Assembly: GCA_009993585.1 (NCBI GenBank)
Contig: JAACTG010000124.1
Location: forward strand, 1-39,410
Source of the DNA: Sphingomonadales bacterium
Lineage (GTDB): Bacteria > Pseudomonadota > Alphaproteobacteria > Sphingomonadales > Sphingomonadaceae
Reading direction: 5' to 3'
Length of the DNA stretch: 39,410 nucleotides
The notes under the pieces: model-generated
What the model was told of the DNA's origin: nothing
What the model saw: only the letters and a program-made list of their open reading frames with translations
The model's database searches: none
Shown: positions 9,352 through 17,915 of the stretch, one piece after another
Layout of the letters: each line of letters opens with the position of its first letter
Position numbering within the stretch: position 1 is the stretch's first letter
Made by a program: the position numbers and the translations under genes

Positions 9352-10844
9352 ACGCGGGCAAGGGGCAGCACCCTGCCTCATCGGCGCGGACGCTGCGGAC
9401 CGCGATCATCGACATCGGGTCGAACTCGATCCGCCTCGTCGCCTATTCGGGCGCGCGCCGGGCGCCGGCGATCATCTTCAACGAAAAGGTCATGGCTGGA
9501 CTCGGCCGGTCGCTGTCGCGCGACGGGCGGATCGACGACAAGGCCTTCGAGCGCGGTCTCGCCGCGCTCGATCGGTTCGCCAGCCTGTGCAGCGAGATGG
9601 GCATGGACGACGTCTCGTGCGTCGCCACCGCCGCAGTGCGCGAGGCCGAGAACGGGGCCGCGTTCGTCGCCGAGGCGGAAGCGCGCGGATTTTCGGTGCG
9701 CGTTTTGAGCGGCAAGGAAGAGGCCAACATCTCGGGGCTCGGTGTCCTTTCTTCGATCCCGCAGGCCGACGGGATCGTTGCCGATCTGGGCGGCGGCAGC
9801 CTCGAGCTGGTGCGGGTGAAGGGCGGCAAGATCGGACGGGCGACCTCGCTCCCGCTCGGCGTGCTGCGGCTCGCCGACGTCCGCGCGACGGGGCCGAAGG
9901 CGCTCGAACAGCACGTCAAGGCGGTGCTCAAGCGCGAAGGCTGGAGCAGGAACGAAAGCGGCCTGCCGATCTATCTCGTCGGCGGATCGTGGCGCAACCT
10001 GGCACGCGTCGACATGGTCCTGTCGAAACATCCGCTGCCGGTGATGCACCATCACGAGATTCCGTTGAAATCGGGTCGCAAGCTGGCGCGCGTTCTAGCC
10101 CATCTCGGCCCCGACAAGCTGGCCGCCATTCCCGATCTCAGCCGATCGCGCATCCCGACGCTGGGCGACGCCGCCGCCTTGCTGTCGATCCTCATCCGCC
10201 GGCTCGAACCGTCGGCGCTGATCGTGTCGTCGTCGGGGCTGCGCGAAGGCGTGTTGTTCGAGGCGCTGCCCAAATCGGTGCGTAAACAGGACCCGCTGCT
10301 CGTCGCGGTCGAGGCGGAGGGCGCGAAATACGCGCGCTTTTCCACGATCGGCCGGTTGCTCGATCACTGGATCGACCCGCTGTTCGCCGATGAAAGCCGC
10401 TCCGCGCACCGGCTGCGCTTCGCCGCGTGTCTGCTCAGCGATGTCGCGTGGAGCGCCAACCCCAGCTTCCGCGCCGAGCACGGGCTCGAGGCGGCGCTGC
10501 ACGGCAACTGGGGCGGGATCGACGTCACCGGTCGCGTCGTCATGGGCCAGGCGCTGTACACCTGCTATGGCGGCGGGACGAAGGCGTTCGAGGGCATTCC
10601 CGACAGCGTCGCCGCCGCCGATATCGAACAGGCGACGCGCTGGGGTCTAGCGATGCGCCTGGCGCAGCGATTGTCGGGCGGGATCGCATCGATCCTGCAG
10701 GAAACGCAGCTGACGATGACCGACGAGTGCGTGGCGCTCCACCTGCCGCACGACAAGCGGGGACTTTATGGGGAGGCCGTCGAGCGGCGCCTGCGCCAGC
10801 TCGCCGATGCAATGGGGCGCGATTACGCGATGCGCGCCGACTAG
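9348..10844 (+). CDS. ppx: Exopolyphosphatase (Ppx/GppA family)
   Basis: Ppx releases terminal phosphates from polyphosphate; GppA relatives hydrolyse pppGpp. The 498-residue protein has an ASKHA-type actin-like fold: IDIGSNSIRLVAY (phosphate-1 motif, about 22-34), VATAAVREAENG, SGKEEANISGLGVL with the conserved catalytic Glu, and DLGGGSLELV (phosphate-2 motif). A C-terminal HD-like region follows (LSDVAWSANPSFRAEH), with a final helical domain. The GTG at 9348 overlaps the TGA of ppk1 (GTGA), and no better start is seen. It is the last gene of the DUF2066-hdaA-ppk1-ppx operon and converges with the I78 lipoprotein gene, 4 bp away. Sequence alone does not separate Ppx from GppA activity, but the linkage to ppk1 favours exopolyphosphatase. 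Confidence 0.94.
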   Translation: MNAGKGQHPASSARTLRTAIIDIGSNSIRLVAYSGARRAPAIIFNEKVMAGLGRSLSRDGRIDDKAFERGLAALDRFASLCSEMGMDDVSCVATAAVREAENGAAFVAEAEARGFSVRVLSGKEEANISGLGVLSSIPQADGIVADLGGGSLELVRVKGGKIGRATSLPLGVLRLADVRATGPKALEQHVKAVLKREGWSRNESGLPIYLVGGSWRNLARVDMVLSKHPLPVMHHHEIPLKSGRKLARVLAHLGPDKLAAIPDLSRSRIPTLGDAAALLSILIRRLEPSALIVSSSGLREGVLFEALPKSVRKQDPLLVAVEAEGAKYARFSTIGRLLDHWIDPLFADESRSAHRLRFAACLLSDVAWSANPSFRAEHGLEAALHGNWGGIDVTGRVVMGQALYTCYGGGTKAFEGIPDSVAAADIEQATRWGLAMRLAQRLSGGIASILQETQLTMTDECVALHLPHDKRGLYGEAVERRLRQLADAMGRDYAMRAD

Positions 10845-10848
10845 GATC

Positions 10849-11211
10849 CTAGCCGCACGTCACTACGGTCACCGCATTGGCGCCGTCGAGCCTCACGTTC
10901 ACGCGGTCGCCGCGATAATCCATCGTCACCGCCGCGCCGAGCGGGATCCAGCGCAGCTGGCGCGCGCCCGACTGCGCCAGAATCGCGGCGCCGATATCCG
11001 ACGTCGCGGTGCGCCCGACATAGGCCGACATGCCATCGGCCTTGCAGGCAAAGCCGGGGGTTTCGCCGCGCACCGGGATATCGTCTTCCTCGGCCATGCG
11101 CTGCGCGTCCGACTGGGTGTCGGGCTGGATCTCCTTGTCGACGACGTTGATGCAGCCGGTCAGCATCAGCCCCAGCGCCATCGTTGTCGTCATGGTCATC
11201 GCTTTGATCAT
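10849..11211 (-). CDS. I78-family peptidase-inhibitor-like lipoprotein
   Basis: A 120-residue lipoprotein. The N-terminus MIKAMTMTTTMALGLMLTGC ends in the lipobox LTGC, with lipidated Cys19 or 20, so the protein is membrane-anchored facing the periplasm. The mature part contains CKADGMSAYVGRTATSDIG and ends in MDYRGDRVNVRLDGANAVTVVTCG-like sequence. This terminal pattern (RVNVxLD, then CG) is the hallmark of Inhibitor I78, a fold related to potato inhibitor I; bacterial members may block serine proteases. Two Cys residues (about 56 and 119) could form a disulfide. Its ATG overlaps the rnd TGA (ATGA), so it is translated with RNase D. The target protease is unknown. Confidence 0.85.
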   Translation of the reverse strand: MIKAMTMTTTMALGLMLTGCINVVDKEIQPDTQSDAQRMAEEDDIPVRGETPGFACKADGMSAYVGRTATSDIGAAILAQSGARQLRWIPLGAAVTMDYRGDRVNVRLDGANAVTVVTCG

Positions 11212-12383
11212 TGCTCTAGCTCCGTCCTGCTCATTACCATCTTGCCGTTCCTGACCGTAAAACCCATCCGCCCCTCGACGAGTTCCAGCGCGTCGCGGCC
11301 GAAGACGTCGAAGCGCCAGCCGTCAAGGATCGCCAGGCCATCGCGTTCGCCCGCGGCGAGCGCGTCGAGATCGCCCGAGCGGGTGATCAGTTTCGACGCT
11401 ACGTTCATTTCGCGGCTACGAATCTTGAGCAGCAGCTTGAGCAGGTCGGCGACCAGCGCGCCTTCCTTGCCCAGGCCGGGCGTGCGCGGGCTGCGCGAGG
11501 GGATTTCGTCCTTGCCCAGCGGTTCGGCGCGTTCGAGCGCCTGCATCACGCGTTCGCCGATATCGTTCTTCGCCCACGCCGCCGACAGGCCGCGGACCTT
11601 GGCAAGCCCCGATTGGTCGCGCGGCGGGTGCGTTGCGACATCGGCGAGCGTTTCGTCCTTCATGATCCGGCCGCGCGGCATATCCTTGCGCTGCGCTTCT
11701 TTTTCGCGCCACGCGGCGAGCGCCTTGAGGCGGCCGAGCGCTTCGGGATTGCGCGACTGGAATTTGACGCGGCGCCACGCATCGGCGGGCTCGGTGACGT
11801 AGTTCGCCGGGTCGGCGAGCCGTTCCATCTCGTCGTCCAGCCACCAGCCGCGGTCGGTTTCCTTGAGCTTCTCGATCATCATCGGAAAGATCGTCGACAG
11901 GTGGGTGACGTCGGCGATGGCATATTCGATCTGGCGGGCGTCGAGCGGGCGACGGCTCCAGTCGGTAAAGCGCGCGCCCTTGTCGAGCTGGATGCCGAGC
12001 CAGCCGTCGACGAGATTTGCATAACCGACCTGTTCGGCCTGGCCGATCGCCATCGCGGCGATCTGCGTGTCGAACAGGGGATGAGGTGTCGTGCCGGTCA
12101 TCTTGCAGATGATTTCGAGGTCCTGTCCGCCGGCATGGACGACCTTGAGGACGTCCTCGTTCTTGGTCAGCAGGTCCATCAGCGGGGAGAGGTCGATATC
12201 CTTGGCGAGCGGGTCGATCGCGGCGGCCTCGTTCTGGTCGGCGATCTGGATCAGGCACAGGATCGGCCAATAGGTGCTTTCGCGCATGAACTCGGTATCG
12301 ACCGCGACGAACGGGGCCTTCGACAGGCGTTCGCACAGCTCGGCCAGCGCGCGAGAATCGGTGATGAGCGGGTGTATTTTCAT
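11208..12383 (-). CDS. rnd: Ribonuclease D
   Basis: RNase D is a 3'-to-5' exoribonuclease that trims the 3' ends of tRNA precursors and other stable RNAs. The 391-residue protein has a DEDDy exonuclease domain: Asp29 and Glu31 in VAVDTEFMRE, Asp88 in HAGGQDLEI, and Tyr154 and Asp158 in YAIADVTHL, all intact. HRDC-type helical domains follow (around 205-290 and after). The chosen ATG at 12383 gives the expected N-terminus, KIHPLITDSRALAEL; the longer reading frame upstream runs into the intergenic repeat. The gene ends inside the start codon of the I78 lipoprotein. A weak promoter (TTTCGC-N17-TAGGGC) precedes it on the minus strand. Confidence 0.95.
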   Translation of the reverse strand: MKIHPLITDSRALAELCERLSKAPFVAVDTEFMRESTYWPILCLIQIADQNEAAAIDPLAKDIDLSPLMDLLTKNEDVLKVVHAGGQDLEIICKMTGTTPHPLFDTQIAAMAIGQAEQVGYANLVDGWLGIQLDKGARFTDWSRRPLDARQIEYAIADVTHLSTIFPMMIEKLKETDRGWWLDDEMERLADPANYVTEPADAWRRVKFQSRNPEALGRLKALAAWREKEAQRKDMPRGRIMKDETLADVATHPPRDQSGLAKVRGLSAAWAKNDIGERVMQALERAEPLGKDEIPSRSPRTPGLGKEGALVADLLKLLLKIRSREMNVASKLITRSGDLDALAAGERDGLAILDGWRFDVFGRDALELVEGRMGFTVRNGKMVMSRTELEQ

Positions 12384-12391
12384 GGGGTGAG

Positions 12392-12420
12392 GCCCTAGCA
12401 GCAGCGTCGGCGTCGCGAAA
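12392..12420 (-). promoter_or_regulatory. Possible promoter of rnd
   Basis: On the minus strand, TTTCGC (12420-12415) and TAGGGC (12397-12392) are spaced 17 bp apart, 8 bp before the rnd ATG. A perfect -35 hexamer TTGTCA lies slightly further upstream but has no -10 partner at 17 bp. The short leader would leave little room for a ribosome binding site. Confidence 0.35.
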
Positions 12421-12477
12421 GCGAACCTTGACAAATCGAGGCGGGGAGGGGAAGCGCGCGCCAATTGCTTCCGGCGT

Positions 12478-12504
12478 CGTCATGCCAGCCAAAGCTGGCA
12501 TCTT
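12478..12504 (+). repeat. REP-like palindromic repeat, copy 1 (forward)
   Basis: The hairpin ATGCCAGC-CAAA-GCTGGCAT (12482-12501) is preceded by CGTC and followed by CTT. It has the layout GTCATnCC-stem-loop-GGnATCT of the dispersed palindromic repeats found in many proteobacteria. It faces copy 2 in the rnd-aspS gap. Confidence 0.75.
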
Positions 12505-12530
12505 CGTCGGTGACATCATTCATTTCGAAA

Positions 12531-12559
12531 CAGATCCCGGCTTTCGCCGGGATGACGGG
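12531..12559 (-). repeat. REP-like palindromic repeat, copy 2 (inverted)
   Basis: The hairpin ATCCCGGC-TTTC-GCCGGGAT (12534-12553) is flanked by CAG and GACGGG. Read on the minus strand it is the same element as copy 1 with compensatory changes in the stem, so the two form an inverted pair about 27 bp apart. It ends 10 bp before the aspS start codon. Confidence 0.78.
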
Positions 12560-12569
12560 AAATATTTAG

Positions 12570-14387
12570 ATGCACGCCTATCGCACCCATGATTGCGCCC
12601 AGCTTCGCAAATCCGAAGTCGGCGAGACCGTCCGCCTGTCGGGCTGGATCCATCGCAAGCGCGATCACGGGAACCTGCTGTTCATCGACCTGCGCGATCA
12701 TTTCGGCATCACCCAGATCGTCACCGACAGCGACGCGCCTGCCTTCGCCGCGCTCGACAAGGCGCGCGTCGAAAGCGTGCTGACCGTCACCGGCACCGTC
12801 GTCGCGCGCTCGGCCGAAACGGTCAATTCGGGCCTGCCAACGGGCGAGATCGAAGTGCGTGCCAACAATGTGACGGTCCAGTCGCCCGCTGCCGAACTGC
12901 CGATGCCTGTCGCTGGCGAGCAGGAATACCCTGAAGATATCCGCCTCAAATATCGTTATCTCGATCTGCGCCGCGAGCGGCTCCACGCCAACATCATGCT
13001 GCGCTCGAACGTCATCGCCAGCCTGCGCCAGCGAATGGTGGCCCAGGGCTTCACCGAATTCCAGACGCCGATCCTGACCGCCAGTTCGCCCGAGGGCGCG
13101 CGCGATTATCTCGTCCCCAGCCGCGTCCACCCCGGCAAATTCTATGCGCTGCCGCAGGCGCCGCAGATGTTCAAGCAGCTGCTGATGGTCGCCGGCTTCG
13201 ACAAATATTTCCAGATCGCGCCGTGCTTCCGCGACGAGGACGCGCGCGCCGATCGATCCCCCGGCGAATTCTACCAGCTCGATTTCGAGATGAGCTTCGT
13301 CACGCAGGAAGACGTCTTCCAGGCAATCGAGCCCGTGCTGGCAGGCGTGTTCGAAGAATTCTCGGGCGACAAGAGCGTCACCCCGGCGGGCGAATTCCCG
13401 CGTATTCCTTACCGCGAGTCGATGCTCAAATACGGCAGCGACAAGCCCGACCTGCGCAACCCGATCGTGATTTCGGACGTCGGCGACCATTTCAAGGGTT
13501 CGGGTTTCGGCCTGTTCGATACGATCGTCGGATCGGGCGGCGTCGTGCGCGCTATCCCTGCGCCTGGCACCGCTGAAAAGAGCCGCAAGTTCTTCGACGA
13601 GATGAACGATTGGGCGCGCGGCGAGGGCTATGCCGGGCTCGGCTACGTCACGCGCAAGGCCGGCGTCTTCGGCGGCCCGATCGCCAAGAACCACGGCGAA
13701 GAGGGCATGAAGGCGATCTACGCCGAGCTCGGCCTCGGCGACGATGACGGCCTGTTCTTCGCCGCGGGCAAAGCGGGTGAGGCGGCCAAGCTCGCCGGCG
13801 CCGCGCGCACCCGCGTTGGCGAAAAGCTCGAACTGATCGAACAGGGCGCGTTCAAATTCTGCTGGATCGTCGATTTCCCGATGTTCGAATATGACGAGGA
13901 CGCCAAGAAGGTCGACTTCAGCCACAATCCGTTTTCGATGCCGCAGGGCGAGATGGAAGCGCTCGAAACGATGGACCCGCTCGACATCCTCGCGTGGCAA
14001 TACGACATCGTTTGCAACGGCGTCGAATTGAGCTCGGGCGCGATCCGCAACCATCGCCCCGACATCATGTACAAGGCGTTCGAGATCGCGGGCTATTCGC
14101 AGGCCGACGTCGATGCCAATTTCAGCGGCATGATCAACGCCTTCAAGTTCGGCGCGCCGCCGCATGGCGGATCGGCACCGGGCGTCGATCGCATCGTCAT
14201 GCTGCTCGCCGATGAACCCAATATCCGCGAAGTCGTGGTCTTCCCGATGAACCAGAAGGCCGAGGACCTGATGATGCAGGCTCCCGCGCCGGTCACCGAC
14301 CGGCAGCTCAAGGAGCTGGGCCTGCGGATCGTCGATGGACCGAAGGCGGATGGACCGAGCGTCGCCAAGGCCGTCGCGCCCGAATAA
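12570..14387 (+). CDS. aspS: Aspartate--tRNA ligase (AspRS), probably non-discriminating
   Basis: AspRS charges tRNA-Asp with aspartate in the cytoplasm. The 605-residue protein has the bacterial architecture: an N-terminal OB-fold anticodon-binding domain ([24 protein letters not shown], residues 20-43), a class II catalytic core with motif 2 around [16 protein letters not shown], an inserted GAD-like domain in the middle, and motif 3 at [13 protein letters not shown]. Alphaproteobacteria usually lack AsnRS and use an AspRS that also charges tRNA-Asn, followed by GatCAB amidation. That this enzyme is of that type is an inference from lineage. The ATG at 12570 has no clear Shine-Dalgarno; the REP-like hairpin ends 10 bp upstream, so the repeat probably forms part of the leader. 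Confidence 0.97.
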   Translation: MHAYRTHDCAQLRKSEVGETVRLSGWIHRKRDHGNLLFIDLRDHFGITQIVTDSDAPAFAALDKARVESVLTVTGTVVARSAETVNSGLPTGEIEVRANNVTVQSPAAELPMPVAGEQEYPEDIRLKYRYLDLRRERLHANIMLRSNVIASLRQRMVAQGFTEFQTPILTASSPEGARDYLVPSRVHPGKFYALPQAPQMFKQLLMVAGFDKYFQIAPCFRDEDARADRSPGEFYQLDFEMSFVTQEDVFQAIEPVLAGVFEEFSGDKSVTPAGEFPRIPYRESMLKYGSDKPDLRNPIVISDVGDHFKGSGFGLFDTIVGSGGVVRAIPAPGTAEKSRKFFDEMNDWARGEGYAGLGYVTRKAGVFGGPIAKNHGEEGMKAIYAELGLGDDDGLFFAAGKAGEAAKLAGAARTRVGEKLELIEQGAFKFCWIVDFPMFEYDEDAKKVDFSHNPFSMPQGEMEALETMDPLDILAWQYDIVCNGVELSSGAIRNHRPDIMYKAFEIAGYSQADVDANFSGMINAFKFGAPPHGGSAPGVDRIVMLLADEPNIREVVVFPMNQKAEDLMMQAPAPVTDRQLKELGLRIVDGPKADGPSVAKAVAPE

Positions 14388-14416
14388 GGAGGCAGCATTC
14401 TCCGGATTGCGCATCC

Positions 14417-14435
14417 TGATCGTGGTTCACGATCA
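14417..14435 (+). terminator. Hairpin downstream of aspS (possible terminator)
   Basis: TGATCGTG (14417-14424) and CACGATCA (14428-14435) form a perfect 8-bp stem with a GTT loop, 30 bp after the aspS stop. No T run follows (AATAAGG), so it may be a processing or weak termination structure. Confidence 0.4.
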
Positions 14436-14470
14436 ATAAGGTGACTCGCTATCTAGGGGCTCGAGCTTAT

Positions 14471-14496
14471 GGATGCTGAAATAAGTTCAGCATGAC
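14471..14496 (+). repeat. Second family of palindromic repeat, overlapping the upstream ppk2 ATG
   Basis: ATGCTGAA (14473-14480) and TTCAGCAT (14486-14493) form a perfect 8-bp stem around ATAAG, flanked by GG and GACGG. The element differs from the CCCGGC-type repeats before aspS. I recall very similar GGATGCTGAA...TTCAGCATGACG units as dispersed repeats in sphingomonads; copy number cannot be checked here. The ATG at 14492 is the end of this palindrome and is therefore unlikely to be the start of ppk2. Confidence 0.65.
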
Positions 14497-14500
14497 GGAG
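14497..14500 (+). promoter_or_regulatory. Ribosome binding site that decides the ppk2 start
   Basis: GGAG at 14497-14500 lies 9 nt before the ATG at 14510. It lies downstream of the alternative ATG at 14492, so it can only serve the later start. Confidence 0.6.
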
Positions 14501-14509
14501 TGGCGCGCG

Positions 14510-15298
14510 ATGATCGACCTTTCGGAATTCGAGGCCGGCGCCGACTACGGCAAGCATTACAAGCGCGACCTGAAACGCCTGCAGAAACGCCTCGACCGGA
14601 TCCATGTCGCACATATCGTCCACGGTGCGCACGCCGTGGTCATGCTCGAAGGCTGGGATGCGGCGGGCAAGGGCGGGATCATCGAGCGAATGACCGCGGG
14701 CTGGGACCCGCGCCATTTCGAGGTCTATCCGATCGGCGCGCCGACCGCGGAGGAAAGGCGTCACGATTATCTCTGGCGCTTTCGCCGACACCTGCCGCCG
14801 CCGCGCGAGATCACCGTGTTCGACCGGTCATGGTATGGCCGCGTCCTCGTCGAACGCGTCGAGCGCTTCGCCAGCGAGGCCGAATGGCGGCGCGCCTATG
14901 ACGAGATTAACGCCTTCGAAGCCGAGATCCGGGCGATGGGCATCACGCTGGTCAAGCTGTTCGTCCATATCACGCAGGACGAACAGGACAAGCGGCTTGC
15001 CAAGCGGCTCGACAATCCTTGGAAGCGCTGGAAGACCGGGGCGGAGGATTATCGCAACCGCGCCAAACGCGACCAATATTGCGCCGCGATGCACGACATG
15101 TTTGCGCGGACCGATACCGAAAATGCGCCGTGGTGCGTAATCGCCGGGAACGACAAGCGGGCGGCGCGGATCGCGGCGCTGACGCACGTCGCCGACAGGC
15201 TGGAGGCGGCGGTCGACATGACCCCGCCGCCGCGCGACCCCGCGGTCGTCGCGCTGGCCCGTGCGGCGTTCGGCTACGAGCCGTTGGACAAGGACTAG
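14510..15298 (+). CDS. ppk2: Polyphosphate kinase 2 family protein
   Basis: PPK2 enzymes use polyphosphate to phosphorylate nucleotides (GDP/ADP to NTP, or NMP to NDP, depending on class). The 262-residue protein is a P-loop kinase: VVMLEGWDAAGKGGII carries Walker A, FDRSWYGRVLVERVE is the Walker B region (Asp and Arg conserved in PPK2), and the lid follows with KRLDNPWKRWKTGAEDYRNR. The single-domain length and the WKRWK/EDYRNR motifs indicate a one-domain PPK2 (class I or III); I cannot tell which. I chose the ATG at 14510 (MIDLSEFE) because it has a GGAG 9 nt upstream, whereas the ATG at 14492 lies in a repeat palindrome. Its TAG overlaps the TAG of the convergent DUF1905 gene. Confidence 0.92.
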   Translation: MIDLSEFEAGADYGKHYKRDLKRLQKRLDRIHVAHIVHGAHAVVMLEGWDAAGKGGIIERMTAGWDPRHFEVYPIGAPTAEERRHDYLWRFRRHLPPPREITVFDRSWYGRVLVERVERFASEAEWRRAYDEINAFEAEIRAMGITLVKLFVHITQDEQDKRLAKRLDNPWKRWKTGAEDYRNRAKRDQYCAAMHDMFARTDTENAPWCVIAGNDKRAARIAALTHVADRLEAAVDMTPPPRDPAVVALARAAFGYEPLDKD

Positions 15299-15732
15299 GC
15301 GGCGGCCACCACCATCGCGACCGCCTTTGCAACCCGCCGTTCGCGCGTTTCTGCCTTTTTCGCCGAGACGATCGCCTCGACATGTTCGCGCTGGTGCGTG
15401 TAGCTCAGCTTCGACCAAGCCTCCCACGCATTCGCTGCCGCGAGCGCGGCCTTCAGGTCGTCGGGCGCCTCGACCCTGCGTGGGGCGGTATCGAGCGCAA
15501 GTGTCACCGTCAGCGTATCGCCGGCCGCAACCCGCGCCGCCTCTCGATGGCTTTGGCGCAGCGGCACGAAATACGGTCCGCCCATCGCGGCGATCGTGCT
15601 GCGATAGCTGTAATCGCCCAGCGTTACGACGACCGGCGCCCTGACCTTGCCGAACGCCTCCCTGGGATCGAACGGCACGGGAATCGCGCCTTCGTCGGTC
15701 AAGGTGCAGCGAAAGGTTCGCGATTGCGCCAT
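15295..15732 (-). CDS. DUF1905 and OmdA (YdeI-like) domain protein
   Basis: A 145-residue cytoplasmic protein with two small domains. Residues 5-88 (FRCTLTDEGAIPVPFDPREAFG, VVVTLGDYSYRSTIAAMGGPYFVPL, AAGDTLTVTLALDTAPR) match DUF1905, a small beta-barrel. The rest (APDDLKAALAAANAWEAWSKLSYTHQREHVEAI...KKAETRERRVAKAV) matches the OmdA/YdeI-like helical domain seen in proteins annotated as bacteriocin-protection or OmpD-associated. The molecular role is unknown. The final TAG shares its CTAG with the convergent ppk2 stop (positions 15295-15298). The gene ends the ppk2 transcript head-on, and mutual antisense at the 3' ends is possible. Confidence 0.85.
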   Translation of the reverse strand: MAQSRTFRCTLTDEGAIPVPFDPREAFGKVRAPVVVTLGDYSYRSTIAAMGGPYFVPLRQSHREAARVAAGDTLTVTLALDTAPRRVEAPDDLKAALAAANAWEAWSKLSYTHQREHVEAIVSAKKAETRERRVAKAVAMVVAAA

Positions 15733-15745
15733 CGATTGCGCCCGA

Positions 15746-17809
15746 TCAGCCCGGATTGCGTTTGCCCAGATAGAAGCTCAGCAGGTTGTCGGGCGCCTTG
15801 CCGCCATTCGCCTGGCGTATCTGGTCGTACATCACCGCGTTCGACAGCACGTACTGGACGTAATATTTGGTCTCGGCGAGCGGGATATCCTCGATCCATT
15901 TAAGGATGTCGACGCCGCCGGCACGCGGATCGCCGTTCTCGCGCAGCCAGCGGTTCACGTTGCCCGGACCGCCGTTATAGGCCGCGACCGCCAGCGGATA
16001 GCTGCCGCCGTAATAACGCAGCATCTGCTGGAAATAGGTCGATCCCAAGGTGATGTTGTATTGTGGGTCGGAGTGCAGCCGGTCCTGGCTGTGGGCGAGG
16101 CCGAGCTTGCCCGCGACTTCGCGCGCGGTGGCGGGCATCAACTGCATCATGCCGCGCGCGCCGACGCGGCTCGTCGCCTCGCGGTCGAACTGGCTCTCCT
16201 GCCGCACGATGGCATGGATCATCGTCCAGTTCGAACCGTGATCGCCGGGTACCGATACCGTCGGATAGTAAGCTGGCAACAGCTCTTCATAACCGTTCAC
16301 TCGCGACGAGCGCGCCACCATGACGCCGAGGTCGGGACGTCCGATCCGGTTGGCCAATTCGGCGGCGAGAACGTGGTCGGTCAAGGTTTCGGCGTTGGCG
16401 GCGATGGCGCGCAGGAACTGCGTCTGGTCCTGCCGCGCACCGATCTGGCCGAGGACGCGCGTCGCCTGGACGATACCGCTGTCGGCAAACGCGTTGCGTT
16501 CCGCCTGGCTGACCTCGACGGCGGGGGCATGCGGCGACGGCACCGGTCGACCGAGCTGTTCGAGCGCCAGCTGGCCGTAGAAGGTGTCGGGATAGTCGCT
16601 CGCCTTGGTGAAATAGAGCTGCGCATTGTCGCGCTGGTTCGCCCTGATCGCTGCCCGCGCCGCCCAGTAATAGCCCTTCGCCTTGAGCGCCGGATTGCCC
16701 GGCGCCTCGGCATAGCGGCGGAACATGCCGATCGCGTCGGCTGGACGCCCCAGCTCGTAATAGGCCGTCTGCCCCGCGAGCCACGCAAGGTCGGTATAGA
16801 CGTCGCGCACCGAGGCACTCTCGTCGCGGATGACCGCGCCGGGAGGCAGCGCGTCGTCGATCTGGCTCGCAATGCTGTAGGCGAGCGCGGACTGGCGGTC
16901 GTTCGACGCCGCCTTGGCATTGACCAGCAGCGTGTCGTACCAGCGGTCGAGGTCGGTCGGCAGCCGCGTCAGCGTGCGCGGTGCCGCCAGCAGCGAGCGG
17001 GCGGCGGCGCTTTGTCCGTTGCCGCGAAGCCACGTCGCCTTGTCGACGAGATAGCCGGGATCGTTGCGCGCGATCGCATCGACCGCGGCCATCTTCATCG
17101 CGGCATCGACCGCGCCCGACCGCAGCGCTAGGCGCGCGTCGAATATCTGGCGGTTCTGCGCCGATACATAGCCGAGCTGGCGCTGCGCGTCGCCGGTACG
17201 GTTGGCCCAGAGCAGCGCGTCCATGCGCGCGTCGTGATCGGACGGGGTCAGCGCACCGGGGAACAGCGTCAGCAGGCGGCGTTCTTCCTCGAGCGTCAGT
17301 GAACCGCTGGTCCAGGCCCTGCGCGCCGCGGCATTGGCTTCGTCGCGACGACCGGCGGCGAGCAGCGCCAGCGCCTGGCGCGCGCGGCCCGACGCGGTCA
17401 GCGGCGGATATTTCGCGAAATAGTCGAGCGCCTGGGCGGGGACATAGCCTTCGACCGGCAGCGCCTGTTCGGCGATCCGGCGCAGACGGCTCTCGCCGGG
17501 CCAGCCCGGATTGCGCATCAGGAAGCTGGCGACCTCGGAGAAATTGAGGTTGTCGCTCTGGTTGAAGCGGCGCCACTGCAGCACGCTTTCGGCGACGCTG
17601 TTCGACGGCGGACGCGCCGAGGTGTCGATCGCCGACAGCCCCATTTGCGCGCGATACCAGCTCAGCTGCTGCTGATCGAGCGGGGGCTGTTCGACCTGCG
17701 CGTACGCGGTTTGCGGGGCCAGGCCCAGCGCCAGGGCGGCGGGGGCAGCGGTCAGTGCGAGTGAACGCAGGACGGGGTGAAGCTTTGATTTTGAAACCAT
17801 GCTTGCCAT
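15746..17809 (-). CDS. slt: Soluble lytic murein transglycosylase (Slt70-like)
   Basis: This periplasmic enzyme cleaves the MurNAc-GlcNAc bond of peptidoglycan to form 1,6-anhydro-muramyl ends. The 687-residue protein has a signal peptide (LRSLALTAAPAALALGLA...AYAQ, cleavage near residue 39). A long superhelical alpha domain follows (about 60-500), then a C-terminal goose-lysozyme-like domain. The catalytic Glu538 is in IVRQESQFD, followed by GARGMMQLMPATA, YNITLGSTYFQQML and AVAAYNGGPGNVNRWL, the standard Slt motifs. The ATG at 17809 has GGAGG 11 nt upstream; an ATG three codons later is also possible. The gene is divergent from dapA. Unlike the GH108 enzyme elsewhere in the window, this is a housekeeping wall-remodelling enzyme. 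Confidence 0.95.
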   Translation of the reverse strand: MASMVSKSKLHPVLRSLALTAAPAALALGLAPQTAYAQVEQPPLDQQQLSWYRAQMGLSAIDTSARPPSNSVAESVLQWRRFNQSDNLNFSEVASFLMRNPGWPGESRLRRIAEQALPVEGYVPAQALDYFAKYPPLTASGRARQALALLAAGRRDEANAAARRAWTSGSLTLEEERRLLTLFPGALTPSDHDARMDALLWANRTGDAQRQLGYVSAQNRQIFDARLALRSGAVDAAMKMAAVDAIARNDPGYLVDKATWLRGNGQSAAARSLLAAPRTLTRLPTDLDRWYDTLLVNAKAASNDRQSALAYSIASQIDDALPPGAVIRDESASVRDVYTDLAWLAGQTAYYELGRPADAIGMFRRYAEAPGNPALKAKGYYWAARAAIRANQRDNAQLYFTKASDYPDTFYGQLALEQLGRPVPSPHAPAVEVSQAERNAFADSGIVQATRVLGQIGARQDQTQFLRAIAANAETLTDHVLAAELANRIGRPDLGVMVARSSRVNGYEELLPAYYPTVSVPGDHGSNWTMIHAIVRQESQFDREATSRVGARGMMQLMPATAREVAGKLGLAHSQDRLHSDPQYNITLGSTYFQQMLRYYGGSYPLAVAAYNGGPGNVNRWLRENGDPRAGGVDILKWIEDIPLAETKYYVQYVLSNAVMYDQIRQANGGKAPDNLLSFYLGKRNPG

Positions 17810-17915
17810 GATGGCGGCAACCTCCTTATCAGACGCTGAACGAGAGCGGATCGTTCGCGCGTTCACCCAGCCGACGTAAAAGCGCGGGCCGCCCCGCGTG
17901 TAAAGGAGCATCGAC

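Noticed and set aside
7054-9381. 775-codon open frame antisense to ppk1
   Set aside because: Same shadow effect; it lacks recognisable motifs and covers a complete PPK1 on the other strand.
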